A DNA stretch of 64,000 nucleotides from Arsenophonus sp052174455 (GTDB taxonomy: Bacteria; Pseudomonadota; Gammaproteobacteria; Enterobacterales; Enterobacteriaceae). This document shows, piece after piece, positions 31,275 to 43,351 of this stretch. The stretch spans positions 62,001 through 126,000 of the forward strand of contig JBQMRP010000057.1 in assembly GCA_052174455.1 (NCBI GenBank), given 5' to 3'. The notes below the pieces were generated by a model. It was not told the origin of the DNA and did no database searches. It saw nothing but the letters and a program-made list of their open reading frames with translations. The stretch's first letter is position 1; each line of letters begins with the position of its first letter. Position numbers and translations under genes: made by a program.

Positions 31275-33260
31275 TAGGAAATTAAATCGCTCTTTAAGTG
31301 AAGAATAAAAACTATCCTTTTGCTAAAAGCAGATAAAATTTGTTTACTGACTAAATTTATTAAAAGTTAAAATTCCATCTGAGTCTGTATTTTTAACCTA
31401 ATTAACTAATTTAGAAAATTAATCATATGTTTATCTTAATAAAAATCGTTTTTTCATTTTATCCATTCTTTAGAATAATAATTCTATTATTTGTTTGATA
31501 AAATGAGTATCAATAAAAATAACCTGTTAGCACATAGAATACATTTCCAGAAATCTTATGCGTAGAAATCTTTTCATCAAAACGGTAATCTCCGATTTTT
31601 CCAGTTTTACAATCTCTTATTTTCAGGCCTTATACATCTTCAATAATAGTGCGACTCATTTACTATTCAAAAAAAATCTATATAACACAGGATTTTAAAA
31701 TGCCTAGTTGGGATATTGGTAACTATAGCACCCGATCATCTCTTCCTATGTCAGAGTCTATGCCGATATTATTTAATCTAGTGGTTATAGTAATAATATA
31801 CAACTATTCCAATCCCTTCAGTAATGCTGCAGTTTTGAAGTAGATGCCGTGAATTTAAGATAAGGAATAACCGAGGTATTTCACACTATGTCACTTTCTT
31901 TTGTCTTTTTATCGAAATACACTTTCCAGTAATATGCGTACTCTGGATTTAGGTAACGCTGTCACTGTTTCCTGAAGTGGATACGACAGAGACTAGTAAC
32001 AACTGAAATTTATAAGGTCATAGTTGTAACGCAGAAGCCGAATGACAAAATCTCTCCAGATTACTTCGACCATCTTTTTTTGAAGAATAGCTAACTTATA
32101 ACAGTATATTAATATCTAGACCGACAGGAATGAGGAAAAATGAACATGCGGATATTGATTGAGTTATCAACCAATAAGTGTGCAAAGCACAGAAGATATC
32201 AATTTTAATATCTTGTTTACATTCTTACTTTAATATAGCCCACTACCGGGCTCAAAACAGAGCGTTGAAACTCTATTATCAGTTATTTTTGAAAAGAATA
32301 AAAAAGATAGACATAGTAAAAGTAATATGTTGCTAATTGCAGTCGGATAAAATATGAATTCGCTATCCTAATTACTTCTTGGTAGTTTTGAAGCCATATA
32401 AAATCCAGACTTTTGACTTACAGATTTGGCAGAAAACAGTTATGAGATGTTTCAGTAGGAAACATGGCAGTAGAGACAACCAGATAAATTCCATGACACA
32501 AAGTGTTACAGGGAAACGTCGCTCTATAGAGCAACAAGTCTACGAATTGATATTTTTACTGTGTTTTTCAAAAAATTTATTCCAGATATCATCAATGGTG
32601 AAAACCAATTTAGTTTGTTTTTGAGGATATACATTTGGGGTAAATTACTCTTTGGATATATTATCAAAGAAATAGAAATTGTCATTCTGTCTACATTTAT
32701 CAAGTCTATCTCCCTCAGTTATTTTTATGTTTATCTAGTGGCTAAGCTAAGGAGGCGTGGATTATTCGTAATTCCCTATAGGTGATGAATTCATCGGCAA
32801 ATATATTTTCGGCCCATTGTTGTTCTTAATACAGTTGTATCTCCAACGTTATTAACTTAAAGGCCTTCTTTCTAAATGTTACTAAAACCCCAGATAATCG
32901 TGATTAATATTGCGTATCAAGAAAAAATTAGAACTGAAGTGAGTCGGACGCATTGCTGTATGGCTTCTTTTATTAGGTGTCATAAAAATTTTAGTCAATC
33001 TATCATTATTAATTTCGAAAAGAATATCTATAAAAATCTTCAAATAGTGCAGTAATTTAACATATGAAGTCGCATATTATCTTCCTAATTTTAACCAATT
33101 TATACTTTCTAGAATGGAATTCGTACTGAGCCATCTGAGAATGAATTTCTGAAAAAAATTTATATATCGCATAGTATAAAATGCTACTCAAATAATGAAT
33201 CTGCACGAAATAACCTAGCTGTGCTACTTTCACCATATTGAATTACGTTTAATTTAAGTG
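31275..33260 (-). mobile_element. Unclassified IS-like element, copy 2 (~1.98 kb)
   Basis: Collinear with copy 1 at 22854-24800. Shared landmarks are AAAAATAACCTGT near 31523, GATGCCG..AATTTAAG.TAA near 31850, TGCGGATATTGATTGAGTTATC near 32150 and TAGGTGATGAATTCATCGG near 32780. Short open frames at 31649, 32379 and 32561 are not preserved in copy 1 and are probably chance. It ends where the mukB remnant begins. The family could not be assigned. Confidence 0.55.
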
Positions 33261-33269
33261 ACAGTAGAT

Positions 33270-36200
33270 TATATTTTAACTGTTTCTTTTCTTGGAAAAG
33301 ATCTTTTAAAACAATAATGTGTACACATACTTTTGTTGACTAAAGACTTTATGTACCATTTTATAAGTCGTTCATTTTTCCGGACTTATATTTTCAGGCG
33401 CAGCAGTAATTGATTACTTTTAACCGTTAAAAAATTAAAACAGTGTTGCAATCGATTCATATTTAATCTAATCTATTCATACAGTAATAAGAGCCTATAA
33501 GGTAAATTTACCTCAGTAATCGTTGTGACTCTTCTTCTTAACTCTATAGAGCATCACCAAATTAACATGCCTCTATTAATCACTTTCTCTCGTCAACAAG
33601 GCTTACTTTCTATTTTTAGTAAACACTTCAAAACTATAATTAACTTAAAAATAATAATTCTAAAGAATTATGATAATCAAGTAACTCTTTACTAAGAGTT
33701 TATAGTAACCATTGTCCAATATCTATCTAAGGGTTTAAATATTGATAAAGCTTTGCTATTGCTTTAGCAAATATCAGATTTTTTAAACAGATCCTAATGA
33801 TGTGTGCACTATTTTAACAACACATCAAGCGGGATTCATGACTTTGTTGAATATTAATATTAAGCGGAACTTCTTTACCTATTCAAAAAAACAGACTATG
33901 CTTACTTGCTTAAGTAAGCAGATGCAATTTTGCTCATGATAAATTGTTTTACGAATAATATTTTCCACACTCTTGGTATATAATGACTAATTTTTGTTCA
34001 CTAGCTATCAGGCGTGATAATTTAATTTATATTTTTTAATGGAATAAAGCGAATCATCAGTTCAGATAATTCTTATCGAATACACTTCACGCAAATGTTA
34101 ATAAACAGCTAGAAAAACATCATTACAAATCTCGCGATTTAAGATCTTCAAAGGCATGGTGTTGAATACATCTCGTAATATTAATTATCTGCTACGATTG
34201 TCTAAGATCACCTAATGCTTTATCTGATATCAGACGTAAATTATTGCCATCCATATAGCCAATTCACGTCAATGTAACCGACATTCAATACCATTCTCTC
34301 TAATTATATGCACGCTTAGAGTATACCATCAAGATATACCTGATACCACTGGTCGCAAAGTTTCTAATAGTTCCGTTTAATTTATGTAATTTTCTGCCAA
34401 TTGTTTATTTCAATTTTATAAATTGTGATCTATTTTTCCAATTACTTGATACGCAAGAGATTATCAATGAATGCCTAATAAAAGCGATCTCAGTATTCGT
34501 GTTCCTGTTTTCAGAATTACTATCTTCCTGAACACGTAAATCACTTTTATTTCAGCCTCAATGCTCTTAGCATATCCTGCTTAGTTTTAAAGAGTTATTC
34601 AGTAAAGCTAATAGTTAATTAAATCGCGCAAAATTTTACTTTATTGCTGCCTTAGCTGTTAACGTATCTAATTAAGCTCTTTTTATCCTGTTTCTAGACG
34701 CTGACGGAGTTTATTATTTAAATCTGAATTTTTTGATACCATTTCTATTAAGTCACTATAACTAAAATAATCTTAACGTTAAATAACCTGTATTAAAGCA
34801 AAAGATTGCTGTTTGGATTGTTGCTGTAACTGCTTAACTTGTTCATATTCATGATATAATTGATCTCTTAATCAGTAGATCAATTTGTAGGATATTATCT
34901 ATCAACTCTAATTTTGATAGCGATTTACATTTTCTAACGATTTGCATGTTTATTCAAAAAGCGCCCAGCTTTTTCTGGTTCTATAAGTTCTTTAGCGATT
35001 TCTTCAATCCGATTAACTAGCGTTTCATCCATTAGTAAATTAATATTAAGCAACAATTGATTTAAACTTAATAAACATTACTTTAACCTAAGTAATATTA
35101 CTATTTTTTTGTTGTATTTAAGCTTCAAATTGTGCTAACTGTCGCTTAAATTCATCTCTATGCTAGTTTAACGAATAAATTTAACCTTTGAATCTACATC
35201 AAAAGCTATCGACAGATTTTTGCTAATAAAATCACTAAATGTATCATGAGCTCGTTGTGATTTCTGCATCTTAATAAAGAAGGGGTATAGCGTTAAATTA
35301 ACGTATCTCTCTTAGATTAATATTTCTACCTAATTTCACGAACCACCAAATCAAATAGAGGTCTTTAGACTAATTAAAAAACACAATTAATATTCTTAAG
35401 ATCGAACTAATACTGCCTAATTAAATTTTTCTCGTTAAAAACGCTATAATTAAAAAATTACGGATCACTTTCAATAAAATACACATAATCTAGTTATTCG
35501 TAAATCAATTCACTAAGTTATGAATGAATTATTACTAGTTCAGGAACAATAATACTATCTCTATGCTGGATCATAAACCGTTGAAAATAAGATGCAAACT
35601 CGATAATAATATTATCATAAATTTCAGATTATATAAAATACTAACAAACCATTTAATCAAACCAAGTAAATGGTTATTATTAAGGCGGACCCCCGATTAA
35701 TTTACTAAAATTGCTATATGTTACTATAATTTACGTTTTTAACTGCTGATTTCAGACGTTCAAGGCTGCAATATCAAGTTCTTATTCTAACAATTATTGT
35801 AGATGTTCAGTAATTTTATAACTATGACTAAACTATCAAATTGCCTGCATAGTTGATTAATTATGCGTTTATTTTCACTTTCAGATAAATAGGTACTTTT
35901 TAGTTAACATTTAAATTTTCTGTTTAATTTACTCTAATTCTTATTCCATTAATATACTATTTTTACTATTTTAATAATAAAAACAATTACTTCCTATTTT
36001 AAGCTACTAATATTCGTCCAGTAATATGCTAACCTTAATTAGCTGATATTGCTATTTAGCATAAAAATAACATTTTGATAAATTGCATTGTTTATCTTCT
36101 TACTATTAAATTTTTTCCAATTCACCTAATAACATCTGTAAACCGCTCAATACATTTAGCAAAATGTTTATTATAACACCACAATCGCGCAACAATTCAC

Positions 36201-37010
36201 ATTCTTTTTGATAAGCCTTATTCTGTTTTATCTCACTGCCAAGCTTATAACTAAGTTATAAGCTTGGTCAAATTGATTAATCGCTACGGCAATCACGCTA
36301 ATATTCTTCGTTAAAACAAATAATTTTTGGTATTCTATTGCTTTTTTTTTAAAAAATTAATTAAAAACTATTTGATATTATTTGACATTAGTTTAAGGCA
36401 TTTAGCAAATTCTTTCTATTAGTTCTAATTTTTGCTAAGCTTTTTGATATTAAATTACACGCATCTACTGAATATCCAACGCTTACTGATAATCAGAAAT
36501 TTAGCTTTTTATATCATCAACTTCTAATTTCAGCCACATAAAATTTAGTTTCAAGCTTAGTTTTCTACTCCAATGTTTGCTCAACAACTTCACTTTACTC
36601 TTTTAGACAATAAATGGTTATCTCTTCAATATCTGCTTGATAACGATTAATTTTTCTTGCTGACGTACTGCGAATTGCACTAACTCCAGATGATCAGTGA
36701 TTGCCTGAAATTAACTTCTAAATCTAATGAAGAACTATTTTTTCATACAGTTCATGTACCATTTTAACATGAGGAGTCTGAACAATTATTAGTTGTATAG
36801 AGCCGTTAAATAATTCCACTCAAACAATAAATACACTATCTAGATACATACGACGCTCATTACCATGCTGCATATAATCAGCAAACGTAATCTGTTATTT
36901 ATTTTCCATCGGTTAATGATAAGCTATCTTTAATGACATAGCTTCAAAATTATGGATCATCCATAATTTAGTTTTCTGTGGATTATTGCCACTACATACA
37001 TCACCACCAA
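33270..37010 (-). pseudogene. mukB: mukB remnant (SMC-like condensin ATPase)
   Basis: Reading the minus strand, fragments match MukB in order over more than 3.5 kb, with many stops and frameshifts. Examples: QITFADYMQHGNERRMYLD near 36900-36840 (MukB VAADYMRHANERRVHLD), HLELVQFAVRQQEKL near 36690 (HLNLVQTALRQQEKI), MQKSQRAHDTFSDFI near 35270-35220, ENGIECRLH and RELA near 34270-34230, VENIIRKTIYHEQN near 33980-33940, and a C-terminal tail like KWYIKSLVNK..VHIV near 33300. The first ~230 residues, with the Walker A loop, are missing. In enterobacteria mukB follows mukF-mukE; here mukE is not recognisable. Chromosome condensation by MukBEF is lost. Confidence 0.85.
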
Positions 37011-37550
37011 AAACAAAAAAGGTTCAGTGAACATAAAACAATGACTATTATTTTATAATAATAAATTATTCTTAATTGATATAGATGATTAAGCGAAGTA
37101 CGAATTTTTTTTAATTTTTATTTATCCAAATAATCCTTCCTGTTGAAGGATTATTAACAAATTTAAGTAATTTACTTTGATCTGCTAGTAAAAACAGTTA
37201 TTCAAATAGTGGACTCCCTTTTTTTCACAGTAAAATACCATAATTCAGAAATTTTTCGGTCTTATAAAAATAAGAAAGAGTTTTACCAAGCAAAATAATC
37301 TATTTAAAATAAAATTAAGAGAGGAATTAATATGTTCGAGTGTAATCATAATAGAAAACTTTTCTCCACACATGGGATGATCAACTAAACATTTTATCGA
37401 GCATAAAATTAGTTAATTTCTATTCAAAATCCATAAAAATGCATGATGATCAATATAATTGCAAATATGATACCTAGCTCGAAGCTAGAGATCCTTAATT
37501 CAAGGAAAAGAGAACTAACTAAAGCTTGTGCTAAATTTACTAATATAAAT
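37011..37550. other. Deleted mukE / mukB 5' region
   Basis: Intact mukE plus the first part of mukB would need about 1.4 kb between the mukF end and the mukB fragment. Only about 540 AT-rich bases are left and none of it is recognisable, so a deletion took place here. Confidence 0.5.
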
Positions 37551-37554
37551 GTTC

Positions 37555-38890
37555 AATATTTAATAATAACATACGTCTGGTATCTTGCTCCATAATCATT
37601 AATAGCTATTCATCCAGATGAATAGCCTGAGAAATCCGTTTTTCTATATCTAAATTAGATGTCTGATTGACAGTAATATGCGCAATAGCAAAATGCTGTT
37701 TCTGTATATTTTAGTAAAAAGTCAAGTAATATTAAATCAGCATCAAAATAGATGATGATCTTGCTTATAACTAGACTATACCTTCTCTATCATCTCAATA
37801 AGTTTTTCATTAATCTCATTAAATTTTTTACATTCTAGTTGAGCTAATAGCTCACTAGTCATTTCTTTATTAATCAATACTAAATTTTCATCAAGCACAT
37901 CAATAATCGTTTCAATATTAGATATCATTAATATCTATGGATCGGCAAAATGATTTTTTATAAGAGCTATAACCGTTACAGAAATATTCTATTTTTATCC
38001 ATATCGATAGCAGTACAAATAAATTTGTTCACATGCCGATCATATGCAATCCAGAAATCGATAGATTGTTAATCAGAGCTAATAATTCGATCAAACTTAC
38101 TTTATAAATTAAATATTAGCTTATCAGTCAATTCTGAACCCACTTCTCCTCTCCCTACCATTGATACTCACTTCTTAGATAGGTAAGAGAAATTAGTCTG
38201 TAATTTATCACCGCCTGGTTCCAGCGTATCTTGTAATTTACGTAATATGCTTGAACTTTCTGTTAAAAGTTGTTCACAACTGACAATCGCTGTCTGCTAC
38301 TCTCTCCTGAATAAGTAATTCAAAGATGCCTTTTCTTTACGCTATTTTATCTTTTCATCCATTACACACTGCGAGATATCAATACTAACAAAAATTTTTT
38401 CTACTGAATATTTTCATGACGTAAACAGATTATGATGCCAATGAAATTTATCTACTATTTTCCTGCAGAATCTGTCGCTCAACTTAATTCACTAGCTATA
38501 ATAGAATATTGCATAGATAAACTTAAGGAAGAAAACTCCCTTTAGCGAATAATAATTCGCTGATACCTATAGCGAGTTTTGTCAAACGACAAATTACATT
38601 ATTTTCAATATTTTACTAAAAAATAATTAAATAATTTTTTCCTTACTGTGTCATTAATAACATTATTAGTTCTAGCGGTAACCGTCTCTGCGGTCAGCTC
38701 GAATCCTTATTAATTTCACGAAAAACATCAACTAATTTACCTTCGCTTATTTAATCATTATGCGCTCAGTATTGAGAACAGCAATAGTCAATAAAAATCA
38801 GACGCTCAACGGTAATGTTATTGCAAAAATAATTTTTCAGCGCTTAGGATACTAATTTCAGAATAATCTAAAATTTATCCATAATTCATC
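37555..38890 (-). pseudogene. mukF: mukF remnant (condensin kleisin subunit)
   Basis: Minus-strand fragments follow MukF in order: EGKLVDVFREINKD near 38750 (family EGELVDAFRHVSDA), RTNNVINDT near 38660 (RANNAINDM), KLQDTLEPGGDKLQTN near 38230 (ELQDTLEAAGDKLQAN), FDRIISS and NKFVCTAIDMDKNRIF near 38090-37985 (HKFIRTAIDMDKNRVF), and MTSELLAQLECKKFNEINEKL near 37860-37800. Stops and frame changes separate them. The remnant covers nearly the full gene, so decay here was by point mutation more than by deletion. Confidence 0.85.
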
Positions 38891-38904
38891 CTTTTTTTTT
38901 TAAA

Positions 38905-39670
38905 AAAATTTACGTTACATAACGTAAATATAGCGTCACAGATTAATATAGGGTTATTGTCGACAATAACGATGCTCCAAAAAAATAAATGACACTAGAA
39001 AATCTTTATTTTGTAACTGATATTTTACATATAATCATAAAAATCCGTATACTTCTTTTACTAACTATTTTAAAATTAAATTCTTCTAGTCATTGATATA
39101 CTTTTCTGATAACAATGAATTTACAGATGCAAGTGAACCTTTGCAGCGTTATTAAATATTAGATGTATCGATAAATAGCAGCTACTTAATACAGAATTTT
39201 TATCACTAACTCATTCTCATCATAAAACATGACAGAAAGTGCGCAACCTAGGTTAATTATATCCACTAAAGTTTTTATTGCAGATTTTTGTTCACTGATC
39301 TATTTAATAACTGCATAAAACAAGACTAAATCAACGATTCTCGTTTCTGTTAAATATTAAGCAATCTCCTAAACAGGAGAGTGAATAAATTGTATATTTT
39401 AACTTACTTTTTTTCAGCTAACAATTCAGCGTGTTCAAACAATATTGCTGAATTACCATAAATTATAACTTAAAGCTCCATCGCAGAAAACTTATTAGTA
39501 AAAACCCTCTCTTAAACTCACTTGCCTTTAAATAGCTTTAAAGACTTATTAAGGAAAAATTAATAATGGCTTTAAATACTGACAAATAATAGATTCACGT
39601 ATTTCCCCTCTGTTATAAGATAAATATCCTGTATAAACTTATCTGCAATATCATTAAATTGCATTTTACC
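38905..39670 (-). pseudogene. cmoM: cmoM (smtA) remnant, tRNA cmo5U methyltransferase
   Basis: Intact CmoM methyl-esterifies the wobble uridine cmo5U34 of several tRNAs. The N-terminus is readable near 39665-39590 on the minus strand as MQFNDIADKFIQDIYL.TEGK (family RNFDDIAEKFSRNIYGTTKGQ). The C-terminus, near 38970-38920, reads EHRYCRQ.PYINL.RYIYV (ETRYCRQEPYITLGRYIHV). The middle is broken. It lies directly upstream of mukF, the ancestral order. Confidence 0.8.
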
Positions 39671-39744
39671 ATAGAAAACCCTGATACTACTATTATAAAA
39701 CTTAATCAGTATTAACGATAAAAAATATCTATTTAACAAGTACA

Positions 39745-40616
39745 TTTATTAAATATCACCTTATCCAGTAAGATAATATGTTTTTTAAATAATTTAAGTT
39801 TAACCTTGAACCAATCTTTCATAGACTGCAATGGATCTTAATTACCTAATAGTAATTGTGGTAATTCTTTATTGTGCAGCAAATCTATTGATATAGAGTG
39901 ATTTTAAATTTTTAACCAGAATTAAAATAATGAATTTACAGTTCATCTTCTATAACATCTATTAAATTACTAGACCACCTCATTTATTTGAGGATATGTC
40001 AGCGGGATAAAGTCGGTGTTCTATATCAAACTATACATACAAACGATCGAATTCATATTTTCAGTGGTTAACCGCCTTTCAGATTAAAAAAAAGGCAATC
40101 TATAAATTCTTTGCTATTGTTTGCAAGTATGCGATGGATAATCATAGGAATGAGACGTAATTAGTTCAAATCACGTAATAAAGTTTAAGTGTTAACTACA
40201 GTCTCGTTATTAGTAAAGATAAATAACAACCCATCAATGGACGTGCACTCTATACCTATAAAAAGATAACGTCGTAAAGTTTTATTTGGTATTTGCGAAA
40301 GATATTTACATCTACGTGCAGCTAAGCAGACATAGCTTTTAAATGCTTTATGTTTCAGCTTCTATGGTTCTTCTCCTGCCTCATTTCACAAAAATTTCCC
40401 ACTCTGGTATGGGGATAGATCTCCTGCATAAACAGCGATGACTGGCTAACTCTAAATACAACGGGGTTAAAAATTCGCATACATCTACCAACAGATAGAT
40501 GAATGAAAGAAAACCATTTCCACAAGAAAATAACTATACTGGGCTTCCATTTTGTCTAGCAACAACATCGTCAGAAAACGATGGGGAATATGGTATGTAA
40601 TCATCAGGCTATGTTT
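39745..40616 (-). mobile_element. IS481-family element, C-terminal part (interrupted by IS1595)
   Basis: It matches the reverse complement of the IS481 copy at 13676-14722, from its right end (ATATGTTTTTTAAATAA near 39760) to the helix-turn-helix region near 40580-40616. There an IS1595 end (GGCTATGTTTATAAC) begins. The rest of the element resumes at 43013. Confidence 0.72.
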
Positions 40617-41042
40617 ATAACAGTTATTGGTAGACTTCTTATACTATAAAAAGTATTTTCGCTATAACAATTACCATGAAAAGCAACCAGTCATAAAAAT
40701 TAAAGAGACTCCACTTATTCCCTATCGAAAATAAAACTGTATATCATTACATGACTCGGCGACAATATGTATAGATGATATCAATTTATAACATTGAAGT
40801 AATTTATTCCACTTTTATTACCGCTCACATTGTCACAGTGAACATGTTATCCGGTAGGAACATTAATTAGAGTTACAGCAATACCATTAAAAATCTCCAA
40901 TTACAAAAAACCATTTAATGATCTTACTAGGAAATCCTATGGCAAAAGTACATCATAAGGATAAATTCTTTAGTTATTTTCAATGTACGTTGTATAACTT
41001 GACTATATAGGATAAGAAAAAAAATAAACAATCATTAATTTA
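40617..41042 (+). mobile_element. IS1595-family element, 5' part (interrupted by IS256)
   Basis: It starts with the family end GGCTATGTTTATAACAG and runs collinear with 27710-28130, including GTACATCATAAGGATAAATT near 40950. It breaks at 41042, where an IS256 copy begins, and resumes at 42410. Confidence 0.75.
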
Positions 41043-42409
41043 GAGTTATGCTTATTTCTGGTATATGAAGTTTCAGAGATAATAACAAACTCCTTCCTTC
41101 TAATTGATTTCGTATATGATTTTAACAAAATAAATATGATATGCCATAAAATTTATCCTACAGATATTCATAAAACTAGATATTAGCTCTAATTTTTACA
41201 TGAACTTATTTGTAATAATAGCAGATAGTTGATAGGAACCACTGTTAAGGCGAAAGCTTGAAGCCATGCTGCGAGAAAATGCTAAACGTCGTCCTTACCA
41301 TTGTTCGTAAGATTATGTGATACAATAAACTATACAGACGGGATTCACGATATTGAGACTAAAGTGCCGAAGGTCAGAATCACAACGTCAACGGAATATC
41401 CTTGACAATTTATTAATACCATCTTATCTAAAATGTACAAAAAAAACGTTAAAGATCTTCTACCATAGCCTACCCGGCAAGACATCTCCACCGGAATTTT
41501 TTATGAAGCTCTTGGCGATTTTCTTGGTAAAAAAACATATTATTTCTCTGCTAGTAGCATTAGGAGACTGAATACAGCAATAGCTTAAAACCTGCAGATA
41601 ATGTCGGCTGCGTAATTTAGCGATAAACACTATGTTTATTTCTTATCTTAAGGCATACGTGATTCTATTATGCAACCTGAACACATTTGCCTACTTATTC
41701 ATTATTGACTCAGTTAACGTGGACATAAGAAGCTCATTGCAGTTAAAGATGGTTATAAAAATTCAGAAGCAAGCTTGTCATAACTTTTTAATAACTTGTG
41801 AAGGCGTAGATTAACCATATTTCCTAAAATTGCCAAGGAGAGCATCCGTACCATTAGTTTTTGGAATTCAATAGTAAAAACGTTCCAGGGTAGATAGTAC
41901 TAACGCACTGTTTGGTACTATAAAACAGTTAATATCCTGCCTTAACTTCATAAATATATGTAACAAAAAGTTAAGACTGTATAAGATTATAAGGAGATCT
42001 GGCTAGCATAGAGCTATAATATTACTAATAAAGCCCTTGATATTTTGTTGGCAAGATTTTTAGCGTATCCTGCAGAGCGATAAAGAAGCTAGAAAAGATA
42101 AAGAAGAACGGCTGACATTCTACGATTACCATTAGTGTACTTGGCGTCCAATAAAAATAATCAATTCGATTAAAATTGTCTTTTCCGAGAATCAGGATAC
42201 GAATCTCATTCGTAAACCGCTGTAGTTCGAAAAAATAACCGTTTAATGGTATTTAAGCTGCTCTAGTTTACGTAGAAAAATGAAACTGAGTAAGGGAATT
42301 TAAACTGCTAATCCTATAAGGTAAATAATATTCAATTTAAAGATGGAGAATAGATTCACGAAGTATCAGAGTGCAATTGACTGTCATGTATTAAATTTGG
42401 TAATAACTA
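41043..42409 (+). mobile_element. IS256-family element, degenerate, nested inside IS1595
   Basis: It starts GAGTTATGCTTATTTCTGG and ends GGTAATAACTA, 1.37 kb. The flanks ATTAATTTA (before) and ATTAATTTT (after) look like an 8-9 base target duplication, the size usual for IS256. Fragments of the transposase run forward with stops. Open frames at 41353 and 41632 are chance. Confidence 0.78.
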
Positions 42410-43012
42410 ATTAATTTTAAAAAACATTTAAATGGCGGCACAACTTCCCTGTAAGTTTGCGAAAACTAAGATAAACGTATTATGTTGTATTGTTTAACCT
42501 CGAAAATCATTTTTTTCTGAACCCTTTAAAGGTAAGTACTATTTTCCATATAGAAAAACTAGAAAATACAGGAGAGGAGTAGATGAAAGGAAAGAAAGAA
42601 TCGTGGTCCTAATCGCCAGAGATCGACAGAATTATATGATCTATTAGATTATTAAAGAATTTAATGCAGAGTGCATTAGTTATATTCTTTAACCAATCAT
42701 AGATAAATAGTGCATCTTTTTCTCGGATGGATATAAATGGTGTGAAACCTTTTCTAGATGTTATAAAATTACTCACCATCATTTAATAAATTTTATTATT
42801 AATAGAATTATTAGTAATAAATTCCACATAAAAATACAATTTTATACCAGTCTATTAAAAGGATGGCTAAATAACTACTATCATGGAGTAGAGTCGTTTT
42901 ATTTACCGAATTCTCTGGCTAGAGAAGATTATTTTAAATCAGAACAATTTAAATACATAATCGTGGATAAATTTGCTCTGTTAGAAAAGCTATAACCTTT
43001 ATCAACATAGCT
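42410..43012 (+). mobile_element. IS1595-family element, 3' part
   Basis: It continues the copy at 40617: AGGTAAGTACTATTTTCC, then GAAAAACTAGAAAATACAGG (RKTRKH region), ending ..TATAACCTTTATCAACATAGC at 43012. The two parts sum to 1.03 kb, the same as the intact-length copy at 27710. Confidence 0.75.
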
Positions 43013-43262
43013 GATTCATCAACATTATCTTGTTTTTATCCTTTAGAAAAGTAAATTCGAATACGCATCAATACTTAGATAAAGTAGATTTAGGCTCTTT
43101 GTTGGCCTGAATGGTAGTTCTGATTTTTACGTGTTATAATTGCCCTGACATGGATCCTTACAATCATAATATTTTACCATCAATTATATCCATCAGTAAC
43201 TATCTTGTCATGAACAGATCTGTACGCCGAGACGTATATAATAATCCTGAACAAAACAGTTT
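43013..43262 (-). mobile_element. IS481-family element, N-terminal part
   Basis: It continues the copy begun at 39745, resuming in the helix-turn-helix stretch (ATCAACATTATCTTG) and ending with the left tip CGTATATAATAATCCTGAACA near 43250. Confidence 0.7.
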
Positions 43263-43351
43263 AATAAAAATATTAATAAGTTATTAATTATACTCTATAT
43301 GATTAAATTATATTTATTAAAGTTGTTAACTAAGCTTGAAAGATTATGATC

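Noticed and set aside
31649..32785. Three short plus-strand open frames (64-81 codons)
   Set aside because: They lie in the unclassified repeat, and copy 1 does not keep them open.
37080..37550. mukE remnant
   Set aside because: The position is right, but I could not align any stretch with MukE; only a deletion is supported.
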